Of a stretch of DNA of 11,266 nucleotides, positions 1 through 8,457 are shown one piece after another. The stretch is from Smittium culicis (taxonomy: Eukaryota; Kickxellomycota; Harpellomycetes; Harpellales; Legeriomycetaceae): assembly GCA_001970855.1 (NCBI GenBank), contig LSSN01000233.1, positions 1 to 11,266 on the forward strand. Direction: 5' to 3'. Every line of letters begins with the position of its first letter. Within the stretch, counting starts at the first letter, position 1. A model generated the notes under the pieces. The model saw nothing but the letters and a program-made list of their open reading frames with translations. It made no database searches and had not been told where the DNA came from. Both the position numbers and the translations under genes were made by a program.

Positions 1-150
1 CTGGCTCTCCTACAATAAGCTGCTAAACGGCTTAGTTCCGTAATGCTGTCGAACGCTGGACTTGTGCACAGATAATGTCTCAGAATGTACTAAACGAATC
101 GGTTCCTCCTGTTTCTAGATGGTCCTCCTCTGGAATCGTTAAGCGGAACT
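1..150. other. GC-richer edge segment, possible end of a gene or transposon
   Basis: Base composition here is close to balanced, whereas the DNA after about position 150 is strongly A+T-rich, so this segment has a different origin or was under coding constraint. The most protein-like forward reading starts after the stop at 33-35 and includes VERWTCAQIMSQNVLNESV. It runs on into low-complexity Phe/Leu codons and stops near 200. A possible 3' splice site (CTTAG, with a branch-like GCTAAAC before it) precedes it. The reverse strand also has partly open readings, broken by stops. I do not recognise the protein in any frame. It could be the last exon of a gene lying to the left, or the end of a retrotransposon. 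The sense strand is not settled. Confidence 0.3.
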
Positions 151-1291
151 TTTATTTTAAATTTTTTCTTCTCTTCAAACTTTATTTTGATTTCTACCTC
201 AGTTAGTGTAGAATGTCATACGGATTAGATAACTTAACCAACAAAAATTCTAGAATACAGGGATTTGAATTCTATTTAGTAAAAGCTGCCATTTATTTTT
301 CAGTACATCAAAACAGTTATTCAAAAAAATTTTTCACTTCGCGTTGCAAAAAAAATTTTTTATATTACATTATTTGGACCAAAACAATTTCTCACATTTC
401 TAAAACATTTTTGTTAAAGTTGGCTTTGAATTTACAAATTTTTTTAGTAAGTAATTATGGGATTAAAATTCCCTAAGTATTCCTTTTATCAACATATATA
501 TCATTTTAGATATTAATATTTTCTTTTATTTGTTTTTTTATAAAAAACGATATAACTAACAACAAAAATTCTTCAATAAAATTAGAATACATATTCTTAC
601 AATCGCAAAAATTTATAATAATGTCAGCACGAGTACTGTATGTACTTTTATATTTATTGGGATCAAAAGACACCCTAAATCACGAATTCAGCACACTAAT
701 TCCCAAAAAAATTGGATATCGAATTGAAAATATAGTTTTTTGTAAATTTAGCTTTATTTTGATCGCTTTCTTATATTATTTTTTCTCATTCTAAACACCA
801 GCTTAACTTCATTTAGAATAATCAACAGCATTTTTTTTTATATTTTGAATTCTCTTTCGCCTAAATTAAAGATGTTAAATAACGTAAGTTTAAATTACTT
901 TTACACTCTAGAGTAATAAAATGCCTACTCAATTATAAAAAGTTTATAAAAAATGAAAGTATTAGTTCTTTATAAGTTCTAAATAGGTTTTTTAAAGCAA
1001 GTTATAGTTTATTTCTTAAAACTGTATACTTTTAGTATAGCCTGCACGATATATATATTATTAGAATTTTATCTTAATGTTTAAATATTAAAATAGCTAG
1101 CATATTCCTATATGAATATAACCTTTAAAAATTGATACACTAAAAACTAAAGAAACTGCTACCATTGTATTTACTACTTGAACAACATTATAAACTTCAA
1201 AAATGACCGGAAGTAAAAACACTTATTTACAAAGCTTTATCAAAATTTGTTATCTGCTATTAAATATATCCAAAAAAAAATATTTTAATAG
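151..1291. other. AT-rich spacer without a convincing gene
   Basis: Mostly A/T runs and homopolymers. Two short ATG-initiated open frames occur, at 213-476 (87 codons) and 621-794 (57 codons). The first is Lys/Phe/Ile/Asn-rich, as expected of chance reading through A+T-rich DNA. The second has a more mixed start (MSARVLYVLLYLLGSKD) and a good A at -3 of the ATG, but it has no partner exon that I could join in phase. Neither resembles a known family, so neither is called as a gene. I see no RNA gene or clear repeat here. Confidence 0.5.
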
Positions 1292-1521
1292 ATCTCAGAG
1301 TTTAATTATTTAATAGAAATTGAGCGGTCTACTTCAACTAAATATAGACATCATGCCATTCGTGAAGGGTACACCTGCTGCTTTTCAAAAAAAAAAAAAT
1401 TATCAAATTCAAGCCAAAATTTGAGACTGGGAAATTGTTTGCGACTTGTACAAACTCAAAAGCAGCTTGTGCTAAACTGATATTGCATTTTGGTAAACTA
1501 TTCCAAAATTATGAATTTTGA
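1292..1521 (+). pseudogene. Decayed FLYWCH-like zinc-finger or MULE-type fragment, frameshifted
   Basis: Two adjacent open readings in different frames look like the halves of one small domain. The first is open from 1292 to 1480 and contains RHHAIREGYTCCFSKK. The second is open from the A-tract to the TGA at 1519-1521 and contains KLFATCTNSKAACAKLIL. Together they follow the layout of FLYWCH zinc fingers (a GY-x-F-x-K strand, then an aromatic-x-C with a second Cys about seven residues later, then a hydrophobic strand), a domain often found at the N-terminus of MULE transposases. The switch of frame falls at a run of 13 A at 1387-1399, a typical place for slippage. There is no clear start codon and the expected His pair is not visible. 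The family assignment is inference from pattern and the fragment may be something else. Confidence 0.3.
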
Positions 1522-1876
1522 AAAAAAAAAATCAATCAAAATGAAAATTATCTGTATAAAATAGATGGAAACTTTTGCAAAATATAATGCAAAACCCTGT
1601 AAAGGTATTATTATGGGGGGGGGGGTTCGGCCACTTAAATATATGGGAGATTCTCAGTTGCATAGCTTACTTTCTTAGAAACTTTATTTGCTCATGCTAG
1701 TTAGGTTAAGCTATTGGTTGTGTCTGAATATTCAATCGATAATATATTCTAGTTTGTTTTGAAATTAAAAGAATGATTAGTAAGAAATCTTTTATTAAAA
1801 AGATTCTTGCTCCTAGATATATTCTCGAATACATTCGAATTAATAATTATCAATTTATATAGGAATTAATAGAACC

Positions 1877-2073
1877 TTGGCTCTTTCTCATTCAACATTC
1901 CTTGAGAAAATGCATTTATTGATTCGTTATATGATTTACATTATATTTATTACTTGCTGTTATTATACGATAAACCAACATTTCTTATAGCCTGGATACT
2001 AAATAATTTTAATTGAACACTGTTGGCTATATTTCGTCTATGATATACAGTCTACTGGCTGGGTAAGGGTTAT
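1877..2073 (+). mobile_element. Miniature inverted-repeat element, copy 1 (piggyBac-like ends)
   Basis: This is a 197-base non-coding element. It shares with the copy at 7101-7297 the internal stretch TTTATTGATTCGTT at 1915, the central GTTGGCTAT at about 2034, and the right end GTCTAC...AAGGGTTA at 2050-2072. Both copies have exactly the same length by my boundaries. The right terminus reads GGG followed by TTAT where the family has TTAA. The left terminus is worn (TTGGCTCTTTCTC against TTAACCCTATCCC in the better copy). The next element begins at the same TTA(T), so the two share one target-site tetranucleotide. There is no coding capacity. Confidence 0.6.
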
Positions 2074-2266
2074 CCATTTCCGGTGCCAACGCCCATTAAT
2101 TTATTAAAAATCATAACTGGATAAGCTATTTATAAATCATTTTTATTGGACATTTTGAAATTAATACCCAAATAGTTATTAATATGCTATATTGATTTAT
2201 CAGATTGACATATGGTTGGATAATTAAGGTTATTAAAAAAAAGCCAAACGCCCCTGAAAGAGTTAA
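2070..2266 (+). mobile_element. Miniature inverted-repeat element, copy 2 (piggyBac-like ends)
   Basis: This is a 197-base element directly abutting copy 1. It is clearly homologous, on the opposite strand, to 10759-10957. Shared blocks include AAAAATC-TAA-TGGATAAGC near 2106, TATGGTTGGATA near 2211, and the right end CGCCCCTGAA-GAGTTAA near 2250-2266. The left end (TTATCC-TTTCCGG-GCCAAC) and the right end read in reverse complement (TTAACTCTTTCAGGGGCG) resemble each other as imperfect terminal inverted repeats inside a TTAA-type flank. No open frame is present, so it would depend on a transposase encoded elsewhere. Confidence 0.65.
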
Positions 2267-3103
2267 AAAAGTCTAGTATTATCAGTAAAGCTAACATTCT
2301 ATCTTTAAATTTTTGGCTATTCCAAATATGATGTGTTTAATTAAAAATAATTACAAGCTGATCATTAATTTTTACCACATCGTGATAGGCCCAGCAGAAA
2401 GTGTTGAAAAGAAATGTGCACTGTTATTTAGAAGTAAATAAAAAAACAAAATCTGTGCCAATTCTTAATTAGGAAATACTATTAGCTAATATACATGCCA
2501 TTAAATATAACTGATATTTATGCATTATATAATATTCGTTACGAAAAAACCAAACCACAGATTTTATTTCTACGCTACTTAATGAGTATAAGTGAAATTT
2601 AAGCTAACAGAATTAGCCATTAACTTACCGTAGAATATTTTATATCCCGCGTTGTTTTTTTTAATTTAGCATTTTAGTAATTAAATATTTATTTCATAAA
2701 TTACCTAAGTATTTTAAAATATATCAAAATATAAGTCATGGAGCAAATGATTTAGAACGTGCATTTTCAGCTTCATATTTAATAAGCTTTATATAAATAA
2801 ATTAAGCTGGCCCAAGTATCTATATACATCTCTCTTTTTAATGTTAACATAAAACTAGATATATTTTTATTAATTATTTTCATCTGAAAATTAGAGGTTT
2901 TTTGCTTTTAACTTATAATAACTTTGAAAACTTTAACAAAATATTGTTATAAAGTTGAGCTTTTTGCGCTCGAGCTAATGGCACCTACAACATTCAGGCT
3001 ATATCATTTAAATAGTATAAATGGTATGCAGTTTTAACAGTTTGATAAACTATTTATATTCAAATGAATTTCAAATCTATTATTATTTTTTAGAATTTCA
3101 AGT
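2267..3103. other. AT-rich region upstream of the transcription-factor gene
   Basis: No coding region is recognisable. I looked specifically for the Zn2Cys6 pattern (paired Cys codons spaced CxxC...C) that would give the downstream regulator a DNA-binding domain and saw none. A 10-base inverted match (ACAAAATCTGTG near 2448 and CACAGATTTT near 2556) may be chance in such DNA. Directly before the ATG at 3104 a T-rich stretch ends in TTTTTTAG at 3093. This could be a 3' splice site joining a further upstream exon, or simply leader sequence. Confidence 0.45.
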
Positions 3104-6100
3104 ATGAGAAAATATTTTAACAGTCGCTCGGAAAATTTTCGCCAAAAAACAGGTAGCGATTTATAAAGTTTAGTAAAAACATATAACGCATAACAACTTT
3201 TAAAATTATAACCCTAAAAAAGTCATTAAATCAGATAGACAATTTTCATTTGTATTTATTTTTTAAATTTAGAGCTTGGTCAGAATTCACTAAAACTTCC
3301 TCCATTAGAAAAAATCAAAATATGCATATATTTCCTTTTACAAACAACTCCAATAATCCTTGCACCACTTCGTTTGACCGATTTTATAGATAAATTCAAC
3401 AAAAAACTATTACCAGATTATTTTATATTCTCTATTTTGGCTGCATCGACAAGGCTAAATTACGGGAATAAAACGGAGGAAGAAAAACAGTTAGATTTTA
3501 TATACGCCAAGCATGCCACTGAGCTTATTTTATTACATTCACCCACCTTTTCCCCATATTTATGTTGGTCTTGCATTCTGATTAACTATTTTTACTTGTG
3601 CATTTCCGAAACTCAACTGGCTACAGAAATAGCAAGTAATAATTTTTCACCTTCTTTTTATTTTATTAATTCATATTTAAATTTTTACATCATTGTTAAT
3701 TAAGCTGAGTTTTAATTAATGTTAATTTGCTTCACCGTTATTTAACTGTGTTTGAAACAAATTTCTAGGCCATGGAACAACGTAAGTAAATAACTAGAAA
3801 AATAAAAATTCCCCTATTCAATTATACAATGATATTTTTTAATATATATGTATTAAATGATTATTATTCTTTAAAATCCAACCCTGATTTAGTCTAGCTA
3901 TAATATCAAAGCTGCATCAAGTGGATTTGCCTAAAAAATACATTCGATCAAAGCTAAGCAGCGAAGAAATTGAATTTAGAAGACGAGTATGGTGGCTAGT
4001 TTTCATAAATGACTCGAATACTAGGATCTTTTCTTCCAGAGTGTCGCATTTTATTGACAAATATATGTTTGTTAATCTACCTTCAAATGATTTTATATTC
4101 AAGTTTGGCGGTAATTCTAGCGTTTGCCCGACTGAGATATCTGATCTAAATTTTATGGCGAACATTAATGTAATCCCAAAAGAATTTAATGAAACTTTAA
4201 ACTTTACTATTAAAATATCTATTCTTCTTAGCGATATTGCATTTTTTTCGAACACAAGATGGTTGAAAAAAAATATCAATGTTAAAAACCATGTTCACGA
4301 CTTTTTGATCAGACTTGGTAAGTTGGATGCCATTAGCCAAGATATATCCTATTTTTATCCAATAAATAAGAATGGTAAGGAAGTTTTACAAACCCGACTT
4401 GATTCTTCCAGCTCAGAGGAATATTTGACAAAAATGTTCAAGGACAGCCACTATTATAATTTTGAAAATGCTCAATTTACGTTTTTGCTTCGTTTTTACA
4501 TTGCTACCGGATACTTTGTTCTCTATCAGTCTGAGCTTGTTCGTAAAACGAAGCTACCTTTATGCCCCAACAGAATTAAAAGGGCCAAAATTAAGCTAAT
4601 TCAAATTTCAGTAGATCAATCAAAACAATTCACTAGCTATATTAATACATTCCCTCCGAAATATATAGAAGCTCCGATTTTGAGTAGATTGCTTCTTTTT
4701 GCTAACGTTGTTATAAATTCAATTTCAATATTCCCTTCAAATAACAAATCAGTATTTAAATTCTACAAAAGAGTCATAAACATCGCAAATTACAACATCT
4801 CTTTGCCTGAAAAATCAAATCTTTACTTTAAGCTATTAAATATCCTCTCTACAGTAAAAAACATTTCTATTAGAGAGAATTTATCTTGCCATTCTCACCT
4901 TACACTAATGCGCCAGTTTGCAATAACTAAAACTGATGTCCACCCATGGATTGTAACTGAGTACAGCTCTTTGTTTAAATTTCCTTGTAAACTTGTACAT
5001 AACTTTAGCACTTTAAGAAATATAGATTATTTGAGCTCTGAAAAAAATTCTGTCGAGTGCTGTGATGATCTAACAAATCCTTGCGAGCATTTGGTTTCTC
5101 ATAAAAACGAAAAATATAATAATATAAATTCGGATAAAAAAAATAACACAAACAATGTTTGCTTAAGCGCAGCTGAATCAAAAAGGAAATCTATTAGCTT
5201 ACCTATTTCTCAGGAAATTAAAGATCTGATAGAAATAGACAAATCATTTTTTTACATAAATATCAGCAAAACCATTATTAAAATCTATTACTCCAATACT
5301 ATTAATTTACCTAATGAAAGCAAGAACGCAATTTTTCGGGGAGTGAATGATAGTTTATTTGTCAATTTAAATGACTACCTCTTCAAGTATCTTGATGAAA
5401 TTTTTGATATTGATTCTGATTCTAATGACACAACAAAATCGCAAAATGACACTAGTAGCTACATTTCAGCCACAATCAAATATAGTAAACACTCTCAATC
5501 AGATTCTAAAGCTTACAATATTCACTATGACGATACATATATTGTTAATAACATTCGTTATAAAAATATTTCAAGTATTGATGATACAAAGTTTAATGCC
5601 TTTGAAAATATTGATAACGGACCCAGCTCTAATTTGGTTTTGGATAGACAATATGCCTCAAAGGGATTAATTCCCACAAAAAATGGTAAATATATTGATT
5701 GTTTATCCATCATTTTCTATTTATTATACATTCTTTCTTATTTGAAAAATTCATTATTATGTTTTTTTTTTTGATATTATCTCTTTATTAGATATTGAAA
5801 GCAAGTCTTTTAACAGCGTTTTATTGAAAATAACAACCCCTGGAATGAATAACAAAAAAAAATTATCTGTAGTAAATGATGACTCTTTACATCAAGACCA
5901 CATTTCTCGAGGTATAAAGAATAGCGAAAATGTTAATTTTTATCAGAATAGTTATATTAAAAATCTAGAAAAACCACCACTTTTAGAAACTGCTAAGTCA
6001 AAATTGACGCCTGAAGAAAGTCTCTTGAGTGCATACAATGACTATAATATGTCTTCATTTCAACTTCAGCAAAATATAAACCAAATTTTTGAGCAGCAAA

Positions 6101-6501
6101 AAACTGTGAGCTTACATTCTCAGCAACTTTTAAAGCAATCAAATCATAACTTACTATTAGGGCCAACAGCTACAGCCCCTGCTAAAAATCATAAATTCAC
6201 ATCCCATATTAGACCTAATTTATCTGTACAGCATCGCCCTTCTGAGCTATCTCAATATAGCTCAAATATTACAAAAAATGATGTAAGCTTAAATTCCAAT
6301 TATCAGGAACTCAATGATAATATTATCAAACCCAACAAAGTAAATCCTTACTTGGAATTCCTCGAAAAAATAAAGGACAAAGATTTTTTAAAGGAAAATT
6401 ACCAATCAAAAAAGAATAAGCTTACGGAAAGGATAAAAAAGTCAAATATCAAGTTTAAATCTTTTGACCACACTAAAGAAAAGCCCCCCAAAAAGAAGTA
6501 G
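3104..6501 (+). CDS. Fungal-specific transcription factor (Fungal_trans / middle homology region), five exons
   Basis: A probable nuclear transcriptional regulator whose target genes cannot be read from sequence. The model is 3104-3152, 3273-3635, 3769-3781, 3893-5685 and 5792-6501: 2928 bases, 975 residues, all junctions in phase, with no internal stop. Residues about 25-270 match the middle homology region of Gal4-type regulators. An LPPLE start is followed by hydrophobic helices, then LAIISKLHQVDLP in the place of the usual AIRMAxxLGLHR segment, then the hallmark FRRRVWWLVFIND at residues 170-182. Long helical stretches continue to about residue 480. The rest (about 490-975) is rich in Ser, Asn, Asp and Lys, looks disordered, and ends in a basic stretch (EKPPKKK). 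The Zn2Cys6 cluster that normally sits at the N-terminus is not visible. The ATG at 3104 is the only start that joins without a stop, but an acceptor-like TTTTTTAG just before it leaves room for an unseen upstream exon. Splicing is inferred, not observed. Confidence 0.75.
3153..3272 (+). other. Intron 1 of the transcription-factor gene (120 bases)
   Basis: The donor is ACAG|GTAGCG, weaker than the others. The acceptor is AAATTTAG|AG after a T-rich tract. Removing the intron joins a single G to AG, giving a Glu codon, and links the ATG at 3104 to the domain start LGQNSLKLPP. This is the least certain of the four introns because exon 1 is only 49 bases. Confidence 0.5.
3636..3768 (+). other. 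Intron 2 of the transcription-factor gene (133 bases)
   Basis: The donor is AGCAA|GTAATA and the acceptor ATTTCTAG|GCC. A branch-like TTTAACTG lies about 25 bases before the acceptor. The exon before it carries the conserved helices of the regulator domain. Without splicing, the frame reads into low-complexity residues and stops at 3703. Confidence 0.65.
3769..3781 (+). other. 13-base microexon of the transcription-factor gene
   Basis: The exon GCCATGGAACAAC is bounded by CTAG before and a perfect GTAAGT donor after. It contributes one leading partial codon, three full codons and two trailing bases. The joined reading is EIA-SHGTT-LAIISKLHQ. With it, the spacing between the Fungal_trans helices is close to the family norm. 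A single longer intron (3636-3897) that skips it would also stay in phase but shortens the segment by several residues. Confidence 0.55.
3782..3892 (+). other. Intron 3 of the transcription-factor gene (111 bases)
   Basis: The donor is consensus GTAAGT and the acceptor is CTGATTTAG|T. A second acceptor-like CTAG lies five bases downstream at 3894-3897. It fits phase only if the microexon is skipped. Excision restores LAIISKLHQVDLP, which precedes the RRRVWW signature. Confidence 0.6.
5686..5791 (+). other. Intron 4 of the transcription-factor gene (106 bases)
   Basis: The donor is AAATG|GTAAAT and the acceptor CTTTATTAG|AT after a T-rich tract. The unspliced frame becomes a run of Phe, Leu, Ile and Tyr and stops at 5774. 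Splicing joins G to AT (Asp) and continues through the Ser/Asn/Gln-rich tail to the TAG at 6501. Confidence 0.75.
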
Positions 6502-7100
6502 ATCATCTAAACTCTACTTAAAAATTGACTCATAATTACACTTGATATTCGTCTGCTTTTAATGATAAAAAAAATTCTTATAACTGTAAGAATATAGACA
6601 AAACCAATTATAATTTTTTTTTTTTTCGATTTTTCCTGCGGCGTATCTGTTGGGCATTTTTTACTATCTTCATATAAAATTCATATGAATCTTTGCTATC
6701 AGATAATTCTTAGCACATAAACAGAATATTTTATAAATAATGCTAAAATTATACGCTAGTATTTTATATAAATTTTTGTACCTTTTTATACCACAAAGGT
6801 TTCAAATATTTCTCTCTAATAGCGATGTATTTGAGCTATGCTAAGCCTATCAATATTTCCTTATTTAGTGTATACTTTGCATATCATTTTATTTATACTA
6901 TGTTTATATCATATTTTTCTTTATTCATCTTTTTTTATTGTAAATTTAATATTTTAATAATAAAATTTTCATCTTGTTTAGTGATTTTGTATATTCAGTA
7001 TTCTTAGTATAAGAGAAACTTTATTTAATATGTATTTTATTTATAATGTGAATTAAACGAGAATAAGAGCTATTTCAGAATATTTATTGGATATTACTCT
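6502..7100. other. AT-rich spacer downstream of the transcription-factor gene
   Basis: No recognisable gene. A 60-codon ATG frame at 6825-7007 is almost entirely Phe, Ile, Tyr, Leu and Ser, as expected from chance reading of T-rich DNA. The region probably contains the 3' untranslated end of the upstream gene, but no single polyadenylation signal stands out from the background. Confidence 0.5.
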
Positions 7101-7297
7101 TTAACCCTATCCCGTCCATCACTCTTTAAAATAAACAATTTATTGATTCGTTTATGATTTAAAAGTAAATTTATCGTTTGTTGTTATAAAATCATATGTC
7201 AATATCTCTTAAGGTCTCGGAATTAATCGATTTTCATTGAATATAGTTGGCTATAATTAGAGGGCCAAAAATAGTCTACCGCCCGTGAAAGGGTTAA
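7101..7297 (+). mobile_element. Miniature inverted-repeat element, copy 3 (best-preserved piggyBac-like ends)
   Basis: This 197-base element has the clearest termini of the family. The left end is TTAACCCTATCCCGTCCATC. The right end, read in reverse complement, is TTAACCCTTTCACGGGCGGT. TTAA flanks on both sides with CCC...GGG at the very ends is the arrangement known for piggyBac-superfamily transposons, which insert at TTAA and duplicate it. The interior matches copy 1 (TTTATTGATTCGTTTATGAT near 7140 and AGTTGGCTATAATTAG near 7245). There is no open frame of useful length, so it is a non-autonomous element. Confidence 0.7.
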
Positions 7298-8457
7298 TAA
7301 AATTATAAAATAAATGTAAATTTGACCCTTGAATCAATGCCCAGTTGGTATGGAGCTACTAGAGCGGCGGAGGGGAGTCGAATGAAAACTTTTTTGATAA
7401 AATTTTTTACTTTTTTTTAACATTTTTATAAATATTTTTTATTTATGTTGAAATAAATCTTCCTGATAAAAAAAAAAACGTAAATTTGACGATAAAGAGT
7501 ATTTTAATAAAAAAAATTTTATGCACGAAATAATATCACACAGTGTTATTTTTTCGTTTTGATAAATTTTGCTAAAAAGTTATTATCAATTCTGAAAAAT
7601 CGCTGGTCTTAAACCTTTTATCCATATTAAATCACTGCAATTTATGTATGCATAGAGTTTTTCTTATTTTTTAGCTTATGGATTTAAATTGCGGAAATAC
7701 CGGCTAAAATAGCACACGATCAATATGCTTATTTAAATAAAGCATCAGAAAAAAATAAGGTAAAATTTTATAAATAGTTGACCAAACACTATTATAGTTA
7801 TTATGTTATTTATACCAACGCATTTGAGTTCGAATTGAGACATCAATATTATAATCAAGTATTTTTATTTAACACTTCTATACTTTTTAATAATATAAGG
7901 TCTTTTTATAATAAATTTTTCGAATCCTTTTACGAATTTAAAAAAAAATTGTGCTACAGATAAAATAAACCATTTAATACAATTGATCGATGAAGTCAAG
8001 ATATTCTATTTAATAATTCATCTATGAGGTATTTTAAATGATGATGTTTTATTGAAATTCATTCTAAATAAGCACTTTTAAAAAAATACAAGATATGTAA
8101 ATGTTCCTAAAATAAATTTAACGTCGTAATTATTTTTGTAAAAATAGTAGATAATTCTTAAAGTAGATGGATTTTAGTAATGTAATATATATACTTCTAT
8201 TTTTTATATATTGAGCTCCATTGAATTTATTCCCTATTATCGCTACCTAACTCTTCACATCCATTAACTCATCATCGCATTATTATATCCGTTACTTTTA
8301 GTTAATAATTCGAAAATTTCCTAAATAAATAAAATAGTGGTAGCAATAAGTAAAAAATCTCTATACAATAGTAACAAAGAATTTGAAGCAAACAAATTTA
8401 AAGGCATTAGTAAGCGCTTTGTACTATAATAATAGAAAATAACTTGATTTTAACAAA
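7298..8457. other. AT-rich spacer upstream of the PLC-like gene
   Basis: Apart from the GC-richer patch at 7331-7389 (listed separately) this is A+T-rich DNA without a recognisable gene. A frame at 7778-7963 begins at TTG, not ATG, and is low in information. The last 100 or so bases must hold the promoter and leader of the gene starting at 8458, but no TATA element can be told from the background. Confidence 0.5.
7331..7389 (+). other. tRNA-like GC-rich patch, possible tRNA or SINE relic
   Basis: A short island of high G+C in A+T-rich DNA. ATGCCCAGTTGG at 7337-7348 matches 10 of 12 positions of the RNA polymerase III box A consensus TRGCNNAGYNGG. GAGTCGAAT at 7375-7383 shares the TCGAAT core of box B (GGTTCGANNCC). 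The D-stem nearly pairs (GCCC with GAGC). The anticodon arm is too short, the T-arm does not close, and no acceptor stem is seen. It is not a functional tRNA and could be a tRNA-derived SINE head or chance. Confidence 0.25.

Noticed and set aside
213..476. 87-codon ATG open frame
   Set aside because: The composition is what A+T-rich DNA gives by chance (Phe, Lys, Ile, Asn, Leu). There is no family resemblance, no splice partner and no matching feature nearby.
621..794. 57-codon ATG frame beginning MSARVLYVLLYLLGSKD
   Set aside because: The start looks protein-like, but the tail degenerates into Phe/Tyr/Leu. Joining it through the donor at 742 to the acceptor at 816 creates an immediate stop. 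It could be a first exon, but I cannot support it.
1353..1430. Alternative ATG frame beginning MPFVKGTPAAFQKK
   Set aside because: It is short, ends soon after the A-tract, and is overlapped by a frame with a better domain-like pattern.
2430..2580. Spaced inverted repeat around ACAAAATCTGTG / CACAGATTTT
   Set aside because: Only about 10 bases match perfectly and the extension needs gaps. No TTAA ends or second copy were seen.
3917..4279. Minus-strand open frame of 120 codons
   Set aside because: It lies antisense to the RRRVWW region of the regulator, and the sense frame has strong family support.
5371..5670. Plus-strand frame of 99 codons inside the regulator
   Set aside because: It overlaps exon 4 in another frame, and its Ile/Leu/Thr-rich product looks like a shadow of the Asn/Ser/Asp-rich tail.
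6825..7007. 60-codon hydrophobic ATG frame
   Set aside because: Almost only Phe, Ile, Leu, Tyr and Ser, as T-rich DNA reads by chance. No other evidence for a membrane peptide.
7778..7963. 61-codon frame
   Set aside because: It begins with TTG, which is not a normal nuclear start in fungi, and the content is uninformative.
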